Of a stretch of 64,000 nucleotides of DNA, positions 50,087-58,211 are shown one piece after another (position 1 is the stretch's first letter; each line of letters begins with the position of its first letter). Made by a program: the position numbers and the translations under genes. The stretch comes from Nonomuraea jabiensis (GTDB lineage: Bacteria > Actinomycetota > Actinomycetes > Streptosporangiales > Streptosporangiaceae), in assembly GCF_014204795.1 (NCBI RefSeq), contig NZ_JACHMB010000001.1, positions 930,001-994,000 on the forward strand, read 5' to 3'. Under the pieces are notes generated by a model. That model did no database searches, was not told where the DNA came from, and was given only the letters and a program-made list of their open reading frames with translations.

Positions 50087-50928
50087 GGCTGGTCTCCGAT
50101 CAGGCCGAGGTAGATGTCTTCGAGGGTCGGCCGGGTCACGGCCAGCTCCGGGATCTCCCCCTCGAACTGGCGGCCCAGCTCGGCGACCACCTGCGTGGGC
50201 GTCGCCGTCTTCACGCTGCGCTCCCCGTCCGGGCCGGTCCAGCTGACGGTGGCCATCGCCTGCGCGCGGCCGGCCAGCGTGGACGGCTCCCCCAGCGCGA
50301 CGACCTTGCCCCCCACGATCACTCCCACCCGGTCGGCCAGCGCCTCGGCCTCGTCCAGGTAGTGGGTGGTCAGCAGGATGGTGGTGCCCTCGTCGGCCAG
50401 CTGCGAGATCAGGTCCCAGAACTGGCGGCGGGCCACGGGGTCGAACCCCGTGGTGGGCTCGTCCAGGAAGACCAGCTCGGGATTGCCCACGACGCCGAGC
50501 GCCACGTCGACCCTGCGCCGCTGGCCGCCGGACAGGTGGCGGGTGCGGACGTCGGCCTTGCCGGTGAGCCCTACAAGCTCGATCACGTGGTCGGGGTCGC
50601 GCGGGCTCGGGTAGTAGGTCGCGTAGTGGTGCACCATCTCCCGGACGGTCATCTCCGCGGCGTCGGTGGCCGACTGCAGCACGATGCCGAGTCTGGCGCG
50701 CCAGGACCTGCCCGCCTGGCCGGGGTCCTCGCCGAGCACGTCGACGTCGCCGGCGTCGCGGCGGCGGTGCCCTTCGAGGATCTCCACAGTGGTCGTCTTG
50801 CCTGCGCCGTTGGGGCCGAGGAGCGCGAACACCTCACCCCTGGCGATGTCCAGGTCGACGCCGTCTATGGCGACCACGTCGCCATATCGCTTGCGCAGCT
50901 CACGTACGCGCACCGCTGTATCGCTCAT
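50083..50928 (-). CDS. ABC exporter ATPase (DrrA-like)
   Basis: About 281 residues. Walker A LLGPNGAGKTTTVEILEGHR, Q-loop VLQSATDAAEMTVREMV, signature LSGGQRRRVDVALGVVGNPE, Walker B LVFLDEPTTGFDP and H-loop LTTHYLDEAEALADR are complete. The C-terminal extension resembles drug-exporter ATPases of the DrrA group. It works with the downstream permease. ATG 50928 and ATG 50934 are both possible starts. Its promoter region is shared with the divergent second exporter and contains a TAGGGGT element. Confidence 0.94.
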   Translation of the reverse strand: MSDTAVRVRELRKRYGDVVAIDGVDLDIARGEVFALLGPNGAGKTTTVEILEGHRRRDAGDVDVLGEDPGQAGRSWRARLGIVLQSATDAAEMTVREMVHHYATYYPSPRDPDHVIELVGLTGKADVRTRHLSGGQRRRVDVALGVVGNPELVFLDEPTTGFDPVARRQFWDLISQLADEGTTILLTTHYLDEAEALADRVGVIVGGKVVALGEPSTLAGRAQAMATVSWTGPDGERSVKTATPTQVVAELGRQFEGEIPELAVTRPTLEDIYLGLIGDQP

Positions 50929-50963
50929 ACCCATCAGGGTTGGGGATCGGCTCCGCCGCCGAC

Positions 50964-50979
50964 ACCCCTATTTAGGGTT
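50964..50979. promoter_or_regulatory. ACCCCTA-TT-TAGGGTT inverted box between divergent ABC operons
   Basis: ACCCCTA (50964-50970) and TAGGGTT (50973-50979) face each other with a 2-bp gap in the 119-bp region between two divergent exporters; a further ACCCCCTA lies at 51031. The same heptamer as upstream of other genes of the locus, here as an inverted rather than direct pair. Confidence 0.5.
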
Positions 50980-51053
50980 TCACCTGGTCATACGTCTAAG
51001 CCGCAGGTCGGACCCCAAATCAAGGAGCTGACCCCCTATCAACCGTTCGGAGG

Positions 51054-51806
51054 ATGTCGGAAGTCTCGGCCACCGATGATTCTGTAAACATGACAGTCAT
51101 CGAAATCGAGGGTATGAGTAAGAGCTACCGAGGCAAGCAGGTTCTCGAGAGCGTATCCCTGAAGGTGGAAAAGGGCGAGATCTTCGGGATCGCCGGCCCC
51201 AACGGAGCGGGCAAGACCACGACCGTGGAGTGCATGGCGGGCCTGCGGCAGCGCGACGGCGGTGTGCTGCGCGTGCTGGGCCTCGACCCGCAGACCGACC
51301 GGCGCCGGCTCCTTCCGCGCATCGGCGTTCAGCTGCAGGAGGCGGCCCTGCCGGACGCGCTCAAGGTGGGCGAGGCGCTGAAGATGTATGCCTCTTTCTA
51401 CGACAAGCCCGCCGACTGGAGGGCCCTCATGGACGAGTGGGGGCTGACCGAGCGGCAGCGCTCCAGCTTCCGGAGCCTGTCGGGCGGCTGGAAGCAGCGC
51501 CTGTTCATCGCGCTGGCCCTGGTCGGCAACCCGGAGGTCGTCTTCCTCGACGAGCTCACCACCGGCCTGGACCCCTCCGCGCGCCGCATGACGTGGGGCC
51601 TGGTCCGCGAGATCCGCGACCGCGGGGTGACCGTCGTGCTGGTCACCCACTTCATGGACGAGGCCCAGGCGCTGTGCGACCGCATGGCCATCATCGACCA
51701 GGGCCGCGTCATCACCCACGGCACCCCGGGCGAGCTGAAGGCCCAGGGCCGTACCGAATCGCTCGAGGACGCGTACTTCGCTCTGACGGGAGGGCAGGCG
51801 GCATGA
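51054..51806 (+). CDS. ABC exporter ATPase
   Basis: 250 residues. Walker A GIAGPNGAGKTTTVECMAGL, Q-loop VQLQEAALPDALKVG, signature LSGGWKQRLFIALALVGNPE, Walker B VVFLDELTTGLDP (Leu where most have Pro) and H-loop VTHFMDEAQALCDR. The protein is a compact ABC-2 exporter ATPase. Its last codon overlaps the permease start by 4 bp. GGAGG lies one base before ATG 51054, so the second in-frame ATG at 51090 (MTVIEIEGM) is a plausible alternative start. Confidence 0.93.
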   Translation: MSEVSATDDSVNMTVIEIEGMSKSYRGKQVLESVSLKVEKGEIFGIAGPNGAGKTTTVECMAGLRQRDGGVLRVLGLDPQTDRRRLLPRIGVQLQEAALPDALKVGEALKMYASFYDKPADWRALMDEWGLTERQRSSFRSLSGGWKQRLFIALALVGNPEVVFLDELTTGLDPSARRMTWGLVREIRDRGVTVVLVTHFMDEAQALCDRMAIIDQGRVITHGTPGELKAQGRTESLEDAYFALTGGQAA

Positions 51807-52525
51807 GAGGCATCACTCAGGTCATCGCGGTCGAGCTCAAGCTGATCGCACGGGACCCGATGTCGGCGTTCTTCGCGCTGGCCTTCCCCGCGATCATGCT
51901 CTGGGTCAAGCTGCGCAACGGCGGCTCCCTGCCCAGCGGGCTGTCGCTGGCGGACGCCAACGTGCCGATGCTGACCACCTTCGTCATCGGCATGGCCGCG
52001 CTGGTCATCCTGCCGGCCACGGTCGCCCAGTACCGGGAGCGCCTGGTGCTGAAGCGGCTGCGGGCCACGCCGGCCTCGCCCGGCATGCTGTTCGGCGCCC
52101 AGTGGGTCGCTCACATGCTGCTGGCCGTGTTCGGCACGGCGCTGCTGGTGGCCATCGGCTTCTTCGTCTACGGCGCCTCGGCCCCCGCCAACGTGGGCGG
52201 CGTGGTCGTGGCGTGGCTCCTCGCCGCGCTCAGCCTCAGCGCCATCGGCTTCCTGCTCGGCGCCGTGGTGCCCTCCGGCCGCGGCGCGACCGTGATCGGG
52301 CTGAGCCTGTTCTTCCCGATGGTCTTCATCTCCGGCGCCATCATCCCCCGCGAGAGCATGGGCGGCTCGATGCGGGCGATCGGTGACCTGACCCCGATGG
52401 CACCCGCCGTCCAGGCCATCCGCGCCGGCTGGGAGGGCAGCGCGATGTCCCCGATCTCGCTGGCCGTCATGCTCGCGATCTGCCTCGTCGCCGGCGGTGT
52501 CGCCATCAAGGCCTTCCGGTGGTGA
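51803..52525 (+). CDS. ABC-2 type exporter permease
   Basis: 240 residues with six membrane helices. The loop QYRERLVLKRLRATPASPGM and the signature region LLGAVVPSGRGATVIGLSLF then FPMVFISGAIIPRESMGG are diagnostic of ABC-2 permeases. It pairs with the ATPase before it. The stop codon overlaps the GTG start of the following sensor kinase, so exporter and two-component system form one operon, an arrangement common for drug-sensing efflux modules. Confidence 0.92.
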   Translation: MRGITQVIAVELKLIARDPMSAFFALAFPAIMLWVKLRNGGSLPSGLSLADANVPMLTTFVIGMAALVILPATVAQYRERLVLKRLRATPASPGMLFGAQWVAHMLLAVFGTALLVAIGFFVYGASAPANVGGVVVAWLLAALSLSAIGFLLGAVVPSGRGATVIGLSLFFPMVFISGAIIPRESMGGSMRAIGDLTPMAPAVQAIRAGWEGSAMSPISLAVMLAICLVAGGVAIKAFRW

Positions 52526-53823
52526 GCAGAGTCGACCGTGAAGGGCCGGGGCCGGTGGTCACCTCCACCGGCCCCGGCCCTTCACGATGGGACCGGGTCT
52601 GGCCCTACCTGCCTTACCTGTTCATCCTGCTCCCGGCCGGTTTCTCCCTGCTGCAGAGCTGGCGGGCGGACACGCTGGTCCTGGCGCTGTTCGCGATGGC
52701 CTGGCACTGGTTCATGGTCGGCGCGCACCCGGAGTGGATCAGGCATCACCTCGTCGCGCTCGTCTACTTCGCCGTCCTGCTCGCCGCCATCGGGGCGCTG
52801 GTCAGCATCGACTCGGTGTTCACGGTGGCCGGTCCGGCGGTGTTCATCCAGTCCTTCGCGCTGCTGCCCCGCTGGTGGGCCTACGCCGGGGTGGCCGCGA
52901 CCGCGGGGGTGCTGGTCTCGATGCGGCCGGAGGCCGGGCGGAGCCCGGGCCAGATGCTCTTCTCGTTCCTGGTGGCCGCGCTGGTCGCCTCCGCGGTCGG
53001 CCTGGTCGTCCAGACCATCTCCGACCAGAACGAGAGCCGCAGGGTGATGATCGCACAGCTCCAGGAGACCGGCGCGAGGCTGGCCGCCCTCGCCGCGGAG
53101 AACGCGAACCTGCAGTCCCAGCTGCTGACCAGGGCCCGCGAGGCCGGGGTGCTCGGGGAGCGGCAGCGGCTGGCCAGGGAGATCCACGACACGATCGCGC
53201 AGGGCCTGACCGCCATCGTCACCCAGGTGGAGGCCGCCGAGGAGGCGCTCGACGACGTCAAGGCGGCTCGTGCCCGCCTTGACACGGTTCGCACGCTGGC
53301 CAGGGACAGCCTGAAGGAGGCCCGCAGGTCGGTGCAGGCCCTGCGTCCCGCGCCGCTGGCCGAGTCGCAGCTGCCGGCCGCGCTCCAGGACGTCTCCGGC
53401 AAGTGGTCGCAGGCCAGCGGGGTGCTCTCGTCCCTGGAGGTCACGGGCGACGCCCGGCCGCTGCACGCGGAGGTGGAGATCACCCTGCTGCGGGTGGCGC
53501 AGGAGGCGCTGGCGAATGTCGCCAAGCACGCTTCCGCCGGACGAGTTGCCCTCACTCTGTCGTACATGGAAGATGTCGTGGTGCTGGACGTACGCGACGA
53601 CGGAGCCGGTTTCGTCCCCGAGCCACCGGGCCTGCCGGCCGCGCCCGCCTCCGAGACGGGCGGTTTCGGCCTCCTGTCCATGCGCCAGCGCGTGACCAGG
53701 CTGGCGGGCGACTTCCAGATCGAGTCGGCCCCCGGCGAGGGCACCGGCATCTCCGCCACCGTCCCCGCCATCCCCGCCGAGCCGGGCCTCGAGCCATCCG
53801 ACCGATCCAGAAACGCCGGGTGA
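52522..53823 (+). CDS. Membrane sensor histidine kinase (HisKA_3)
   Basis: About 433 residues. Five to six membrane helices occupy residues 20-160 (YLPYLFILLPAGFSLLQSW; LVALVYFAVLLAAIGALVSI; LVAALVASAVGLVVQTI). A coiled-coil linker rich in Ala/Leu/Gln leads to HisKA_3 with ERQRLAREIHDTIAQGLTAI and an ATPase domain with LRVAQEALANVAKHASAGRV, VRDDGAGFVPE and GGFGLLSMRQRV. GTG 52519 or 52522 starts the frame, overlapping the permease stop. A 22-bp perfect hairpin lies in the first 22 codons. It acts with the next gene. Confidence 0.92.
   Translation: MSRVDREGPGPVVTSTGPGPSRWDRVWPYLPYLFILLPAGFSLLQSWRADTLVLALFAMAWHWFMVGAHPEWIRHHLVALVYFAVLLAAIGALVSIDSVFTVAGPAVFIQSFALLPRWWAYAGVAATAGVLVSMRPEAGRSPGQMLFSFLVAALVASAVGLVVQTISDQNESRRVMIAQLQETGARLAALAAENANLQSQLLTRAREAGVLGERQRLAREIHDTIAQGLTAIVTQVEAAEEALDDVKAARARLDTVRTLARDSLKEARRSVQALRPAPLAESQLPAALQDVSGKWSQASGVLSSLEVTGDARPLHAEVEITLLRVAQEALANVAKHASAGRVALTLSYMEDVVVLDVRDDGAGFVPEPPGLPAAPASETGGFGLLSMRQRVTRLAGDFQIESAPGEGTGISATVPAIPAEPGLEPSDRSRNAG
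52537..52586 (+). repeat. 22-bp perfect stem-loop inside the start of the kinase gene
   Basis: The arms 52537-52558 and 52565-52586 are exact reverse complements, mainly GGGCCGGGGCCGG against CCGGCCCCGGCCC, with loop TCACCT. It begins 15 bases after the GTG start and lies in coding sequence (codons about 6-22). No T-run follows, so an RNA structure tuning translation of the kinase relative to the exporter is more likely than a plain terminator. Confidence 0.8.
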
Positions 53824-53826
53824 GAC

Positions 53827-54462
53827 ATGCCGATTCGGCTGATCATCGTGGACGATCACCCGGTCGTCCGCGACGGGCTGCGCGGGATCTTCACCGACGA
53901 CGAGTTCGAGGTGGTCGGTGAGGCGGGGGACGGGTTCGAGGCGCTGGCCGTGGTGGAGCGCACCAATCCCGACGTCGTCCTCACCGACCTGCGCATGCCG
54001 CGGATGAAGGGCGCGGAGCTCATCCGCCGGCTGCGCGAGCAGGCGCCCGACGTCCGCGTGCTCGTGCTGACCACGTTCGACGACGACGTGGACGTGCTGC
54101 CGGCCATCGAGGAGGGGGCGACCGGCTACCTGCTCAAGGACACCCCGCGCGCCGAGCTGCGCCGCGCCGTGCAGGCGGCGGCGCGCGGCGAGACCGTGCT
54201 GTCCCCCTCCGTGGCCGGCGTGCTGACGCAGAAGCTGCGCGCGCCGCGCCAGCAGCCTCTCAGCCGCCGCGAGCTGGAGGTCCTGTCGCTCATCTCCCGG
54301 GGCGCCACCAACCGCGACGTGGCCAAGCGGCTGTTCATCACCGAGGCCACCGTGAAGACGCACCTGCTGCACATCTTCGCCAAGCTCGAGGTCAACGACC
54401 GTGCGGCCGCCGTCGCCGCCGCCTACGAGACGGGCCTGCTCAGGCCGGGCGCCGACAGCTGA
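53827..54462 (+). CDS. NarL/LuxR-type response regulator
   Basis: 211 residues. Receiver domain: LIIVDDHPVVRDGLRGIFTD, phospho-Asp in VVLTDLRMPRM, LVLTTFDDDVD and GYLLKDTPRAEL with the conserved Thr and Lys. LuxR helix-turn-helix: LSRRELEVLSLISRGATNRD and TEATVKTHLLHIFAKLEV. It starts 3 bp after the kinase stop and completes the second two-component system. It probably controls the exporter operon it belongs to and perhaps the dikinase gene downstream. Confidence 0.94.
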   Translation: MPIRLIIVDDHPVVRDGLRGIFTDDEFEVVGEAGDGFEALAVVERTNPDVVLTDLRMPRMKGAELIRRLREQAPDVRVLVLTTFDDDVDVLPAIEEGATGYLLKDTPRAELRRAVQAAARGETVLSPSVAGVLTQKLRAPRQQPLSRRELEVLSLISRGATNRDVAKRLFITEATVKTHLLHIFAKLEVNDRAAAVAAAYETGLLRPGADS

Positions 54463-54463
54463 T

Positions 54464-54480
54464 TAAGGGCGCCTAGGGGT
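54464..54480 (+). promoter_or_regulatory. Paired TAAGGG/TAGGGGT box before the dikinase gene
   Basis: TAAGGG (54464-54469) and TAGGGGT (54474-54480) form a direct repeat with 10-bp period right after the response regulator stop, about 200 bp before the dikinase start. It closely resembles the box at 38666-38683. The palindrome gcccccgcgggggc follows at 54487-54500. I looked for the 19-bp rifamycin-associated element of rph genes and did not see it. Confidence 0.5.
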
Positions 54481-54682
54481 GTGCCGCCCCCGCGGGGGCT
54501 TCGTACCGTGGAACAGGCGGCCGTTCCATCTCTACCGAGGGCACCTTTCCCGCCCCGAGCGCGACGAGTCAAGCGGTGTGTCAAATATGGCCACCGCATT
54601 TCCTTTTTCCCCTGCTGAATTCTTTCCGCGTGCCGCCGAATCGGTTCCTGGAGATCGTCCGGAAGGATTTGGAGATGAGCTC

Positions 54683-57175
54683 ATGAACACGCTTGCCCTG
54701 GCCGACCCGAGGGCCGAGCTGGAGATCGTCGGCGGCAAGGGGGAATCCCTGGCGCGCCTGGCCAGGGCCCGGCTGCCGGTGCCGGCGGGTTTCCACGTCA
54801 CCACCGGCGCCTACCGCGACTTCGTTTCCCGCCACGGTCTGAGCGAGGCGATCCTGTCCGGGGACGCCGGGGAGATCCAGGCGCTGTTCGCCGGGCGCGA
54901 GATCCCGCCGGAGATCGCCGAGGACATCCTGGCCGCGTACGCCACGCTGGGCGAGGACGCCGCGGTGGCCGTCCGGTCGTCGGCGACCGCGGAGGACCTG
55001 CCGGGGATGTCGTTCGCCGGGCAGCAGGACAGCTATCTCAACATCCGCGGCGCCGCACAGGTCCTGGACGCGGTCAAGCGCTGCTGGGCCTCGCTCTGGA
55101 CCGACCGGGCGATCGCCTACCGCGACCGCCACGACATCCCGCGGGACCAGGTGGCCATCGCTGTCGTCGTCCAGGAGCTGGTGCCCGCCGACGCGGCGGG
55201 CGTGCTGTTCACCGAGGACCGGGTCTCCCCCCACGACCGGCTGACCATCAACGCCGCCTGGGGTCTGGGCGAGGCGGTCGTCGGCGGCCTCGTCACGCCC
55301 GACACGATCACCATCGACCGCGCCGGCCTCACGGTCGTCGAGGAGCGCATCGCGTCCAAGGCCGTCATGACCGTACGCACCCAGGACGGCACCCGGGAGG
55401 AGCCCGTCCCGCCCGCCAGGCGCGACGAGCCGGTCCTGACCTCGGCGCAGGCGACGCGGCTGGCCGAGCTGGGCCTGGCCATCGAGGAGCTGTACGGCCG
55501 CGCGATGGACATCGAGTGGGCCCTGCACGACGGGCGCCCGCACATCCTGCAGGCCAGGCCGATCACCGGCCAGCGCGAGGTGTGGAACGACTCGCTCAAG
55601 GGCGACTACCTGTGGACCAACGGCAACCTGGGCGAGGCCATCCCCAGCGTCATGACGCCGTGCACCTGGTCGCTCGTGCAGGCGTTCATCTCCGAGATCA
55701 TGATCGTCGGCGACCTCGGCGGCCACCCCATCTGCGGGAACATCGGCGGCCGCGTCTACATGAACATGAGCCTGACCGCCTCCCTCGGCAGGGCGCTCGG
55801 CATGACCAAGAAGATCAAGGACGCGCAGGAGCCGGTCTACGGCAGGCTGCCCGAGGGCGTGCAGACGCCGCTGCTGCCGATGTCGCGCTGGCAGACCCTC
55901 AGGGCGGCCCGGCCGATGCTGGGCGGCCGCCGCGAGATCCAGAAGCTCGTGGAGCGGATCCCCGAGTACATAGCGGACGCCCCCCGCCGCACGGAGGAGC
56001 TCCGCGCCATGATCGCCGAGAGCGACGACCTGGTGGCGCTCTGGCAGAGCGAGATCGAGCCCAGGTTCGACGAGTGCAACCGCATGCTGGCCGCCGCCGC
56101 CCGCCAGGACGCCGGCTCGCTGGTCTACCTCGGCGCCCGGCTGACGAAGCTGGTCGGAGAGGCGGACGCCACCGTGCTGATGTCCGGCATCCAGGCCCGG
56201 GACGGCCGGCTGGAGAGCCTCGGCCCGCTGCTCGGGCTGGCCCGGCTCAAGCGCGGCGAGATCTCCCGCGAGGAGTACGTCCGCAGGTACGGGCACCGCT
56301 GCCCCGACGAGTTCGAGGTCTCGGCCGCCCGGCCGGTGGAGGACCCGGCGTGGATCGACGAGCAGCTCGCCGGCCTCACGGTCGACCCCACCGCGCTGCT
56401 CGAACGCCAGGAGGCGGCGAGCGCGGCGGCCTGGCGGCGCTTCCGCGAGCGTCACCCGAGGCAGGCCGAGAAGTTCCGCCGCCAGATCGACCGCTGGGAG
56501 GCGATCGTCCGCTCCCGCGAGGAGACGCGGTCGGAGATGATGCGCGGGTTCTGGATGGTGCGCGACTTCGTCCTGCGTGCCGGCGAGGTGAGCGGTCAGG
56601 GCGACGATCTGTTCTTCCTGACGATCGAGGAGATCCTGGGCGTGCTGCGCGGCTGGAACCGGCCGCTGTCGTACGTCGCCAGGAGGCGGGCCACGTACGA
56701 GCTGTACCAGGCGCTGCCGCCGTACCCGGGCGTCATCCGCGGCCGGTTCGACCCCGAGCGGTGGGCCGCGGACCCGCACCGGCGCGGCGACGTGTTCGAC
56801 GCCGAGGCCACGGCGGCGCCCCCGTCGCAGACCATCAGCGGCTTCCCCGGCGCGGCCGGCGTGGTCGAGGGGACCGCCCGGGTGCTGGCGTCGGTGGCGG
56901 AGGGCGACCGGCTGGGCGAGGGCGAGATCCTCGTGACGACGGTGACGAACGTGGGCTGGACGCTGCTCTTCCCGCGTGCGGCGGCCGTCGTCACCGACGT
57001 CGGCGCTCCCCTGTCGCACGCCGCGATCGTCGCCCGCGAGCTGGGGATCCCCGCCGTGGTCGGGACCAGGAACGCCACGATGCTGGTGCGGGACGGTGAC
57101 CGGATCCGCGTCGACGGCAGCAAGGGCAGCGTCGAGGTGATCGGCGAGTCGGCGCGGGCGCTCGTGCTGAGCTGA
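54683..57175 (+). CDS. ATP-dependent dikinase related to rifampin phosphotransferase / PEP synthase
   Basis: About 830 residues. The N-terminal ATP-grasp domain has VGGKGESLARLARARLPVPA, VAVRSSATAEDLPGMSFAGQ and DIEWALHDGRPHILQARPIT. A 400-residue central domain starts with YLWTNGNLGEAIPSVMTPCT and is the part that binds the acceptor in rifampin phosphotransferases. The C-terminal swivelling domain carries the phospho-His (His779) in VTDVGAPLSHAAIVARELGI. It lacks the PEP/pyruvate-binding TIM barrel of true PEP synthase. It should phosphorylate a small molecule from ATP; placement beside exporters and an NRPS suggests product modification or self-resistance. GGAG lies eight bases before ATG 54683; ATG 54587 is an alternative. 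Confidence 0.85.
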   Translation: MNTLALADPRAELEIVGGKGESLARLARARLPVPAGFHVTTGAYRDFVSRHGLSEAILSGDAGEIQALFAGREIPPEIAEDILAAYATLGEDAAVAVRSSATAEDLPGMSFAGQQDSYLNIRGAAQVLDAVKRCWASLWTDRAIAYRDRHDIPRDQVAIAVVVQELVPADAAGVLFTEDRVSPHDRLTINAAWGLGEAVVGGLVTPDTITIDRAGLTVVEERIASKAVMTVRTQDGTREEPVPPARRDEPVLTSAQATRLAELGLAIEELYGRAMDIEWALHDGRPHILQARPITGQREVWNDSLKGDYLWTNGNLGEAIPSVMTPCTWSLVQAFISEIMIVGDLGGHPICGNIGGRVYMNMSLTASLGRALGMTKKIKDAQEPVYGRLPEGVQTPLLPMSRWQTLRAARPMLGGRREIQKLVERIPEYIADAPRRTEELRAMIAESDDLVALWQSEIEPRFDECNRMLAAAARQDAGSLVYLGARLTKLVGEADATVLMSGIQARDGRLESLGPLLGLARLKRGEISREEYVRRYGHRCPDEFEVSAARPVEDPAWIDEQLAGLTVDPTALLERQEAASAAAWRRFRERHPRQAEKFRRQIDRWEAIVRSREETRSEMMRGFWMVRDFVLRAGEVSGQGDDLFFLTIEEILGVLRGWNRPLSYVARRRATYELYQALPPYPGVIRGRFDPERWAADPHRRGDVFDAEATAAPPSQTISGFPGAAGVVEGTARVLASVAEGDRLGEGEILVTTVTNVGWTLLFPRAAAVVTDVGAPLSHAAIVARELGIPAVVGTRNATMLVRDGDRIRVDGSKGSVEVIGESARALVLS

Positions 57176-57185
57176 GGTCATGTAA

Positions 57186-57218
57186 AAGGCGCCGGGCTCT
57201 CCACGAGCCCGGCGCCTT
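57186..57218. terminator. Bidirectional terminator between dikinase and O-methyltransferase genes
   Basis: A perfect 14-bp stem, aaggcgccgggctc with gagcccggcgcctt, around the loop tccac. It lies 11 bp after the dikinase stop and 8 bp after the minus-strand methyltransferase stop; T-rich bases follow in both directions. Confidence 0.85.
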
Positions 57219-57225
57219 CCGTTCT

Positions 57226-58200
57226 TCAGCGGGTGGCGGTGAGCAGCCGCATCCCGAGCGGCAGGTCGAGCAGCCTGCCCGGGGTCAGGTCGGCCTCCGT
57301 CAGGAGCGCGCGGTACTCCGCCTCGGTGCGCTCCCGTCCCCCGGTCATCACCATCATGTGCAGGTCGAACGCCAGCGGCAGGTACGAGTCCTGCCCGACG
57401 ACGCGTTCGACGATCAGCAGCTCGGCCCCCGGCTCCATCGCCTTGGCGCAGTTGGCCAGCAGGACGGCGCAGCGCTCGTCGTCCCAGTCGTGCAGGACGC
57501 GCGAGAGCACGTAGACGTCGCCGCCCTCCGGCACGGAGTCGAACAGGTCGCCGCCGACCAGCTCGCACCTGTCCAGCACCCCCATCCGCGACAGGTGCGC
57601 GGGCGCGGCCTCGACCACCTCCGGCACGTCGAACAGCACGCCGCGCGCCGCGGGGCTGCTCCGCAGAACCGTGGCCAGGAGGGCGCCGGTGCCGCCGGCC
57701 AGGTCGACCACCCGGCGGGCGCCGGAGAAGTCGTAGGCGTCGGGGACACCGCGGAAGAACGAGGCGCCCGCCGCCATCCCGGCGTTGAAGACGGCCGCCT
57801 TGCCCGGGTCGCCGGCCAGGTGCGCGAAGACGGGCTCGCCGTGGACGTGCTCGAACGCCGGCTCCCCGGTGCGGACCGCGTGTGCCAGGCCGTCCCAGGC
57901 GGAGGCGAAATAGTCCTCGCCGTAGAGGGTGGCCAGCGGGCCCAGCGCGTCGCCGCGCAGCTGCGCCCCCATCGGGGTCAGCCCGTACCTGTCGTCGCCG
58001 TCGGCGTCGGCCAGGCCCACGCCCGCGAGCAGCCGTAACAGGCGGTGCAGCGCGCCGGGGTGCGCGCCGACCTCCTCGGCGATCTCCTCGGGGGCCAGGC
58101 GCCGCCCGTCCAGCACGTCCGGGACGCCCAGGCGCACCGCGGCGAAGGTCGCCTGCGCCACCCATCCTCCGGTGAGGATGCGCATCAGATCCTGCTCCAT
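57226..58200 (-). CDS. SAM-dependent O-methyltransferase (plant COMT-like type)
   Basis: 324 residues from ATG 58200 with aagga before it. An N-terminal dimerisation winged helix (FAAVRLGVPDVLDGRRLAPE, EVGAHPGALHRLLRLLAGVG) precedes the SAM fold with RRVVDLAGGTGALLATVLRS, the acidic strand GVLFDVPEVVEAA, and the catalytic-base region SRVLHDWDDERCAVLLANC. This is the methyltransferase_2 family, which methylates phenolic hydroxyls in natural products. It is the last gene of the NRPS operon, 11 bp after the thioesterase. A salicyl- or phenol-derived part of the product may be its substrate, by inference. Confidence 0.92.
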   Translation of the reverse strand: MEQDLMRILTGGWVAQATFAAVRLGVPDVLDGRRLAPEEIAEEVGAHPGALHRLLRLLAGVGLADADGDDRYGLTPMGAQLRGDALGPLATLYGEDYFASAWDGLAHAVRTGEPAFEHVHGEPVFAHLAGDPGKAAVFNAGMAAGASFFRGVPDAYDFSGARRVVDLAGGTGALLATVLRSSPAARGVLFDVPEVVEAAPAHLSRMGVLDRCELVGGDLFDSVPEGGDVYVLSRVLHDWDDERCAVLLANCAKAMEPGAELLIVERVVGQDSYLPLAFDLHMMVMTGGRERTEAEYRALLTEADLTPGRLLDLPLGMRLLTATR

Positions 58201-58211
58201 CGAATCCTTCC

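Noticed and set aside
51054..51806. Defective ABC ATPase because the Walker B region reads DELTTGLDP instead of DEPTTGLDP.
   Set aside because: The catalytic Glu and the D-loop are intact and the Pro-to-Leu change is tolerated in exporter ATPases.
54463..54682. Rifamycin-associated element upstream of the rifampin-phosphotransferase-like gene.
   Set aside because: The only palindrome, gcccccgcgggggc at 54487-54500, does not match the known GGGGCTTGCGGCAAGCCCC element.
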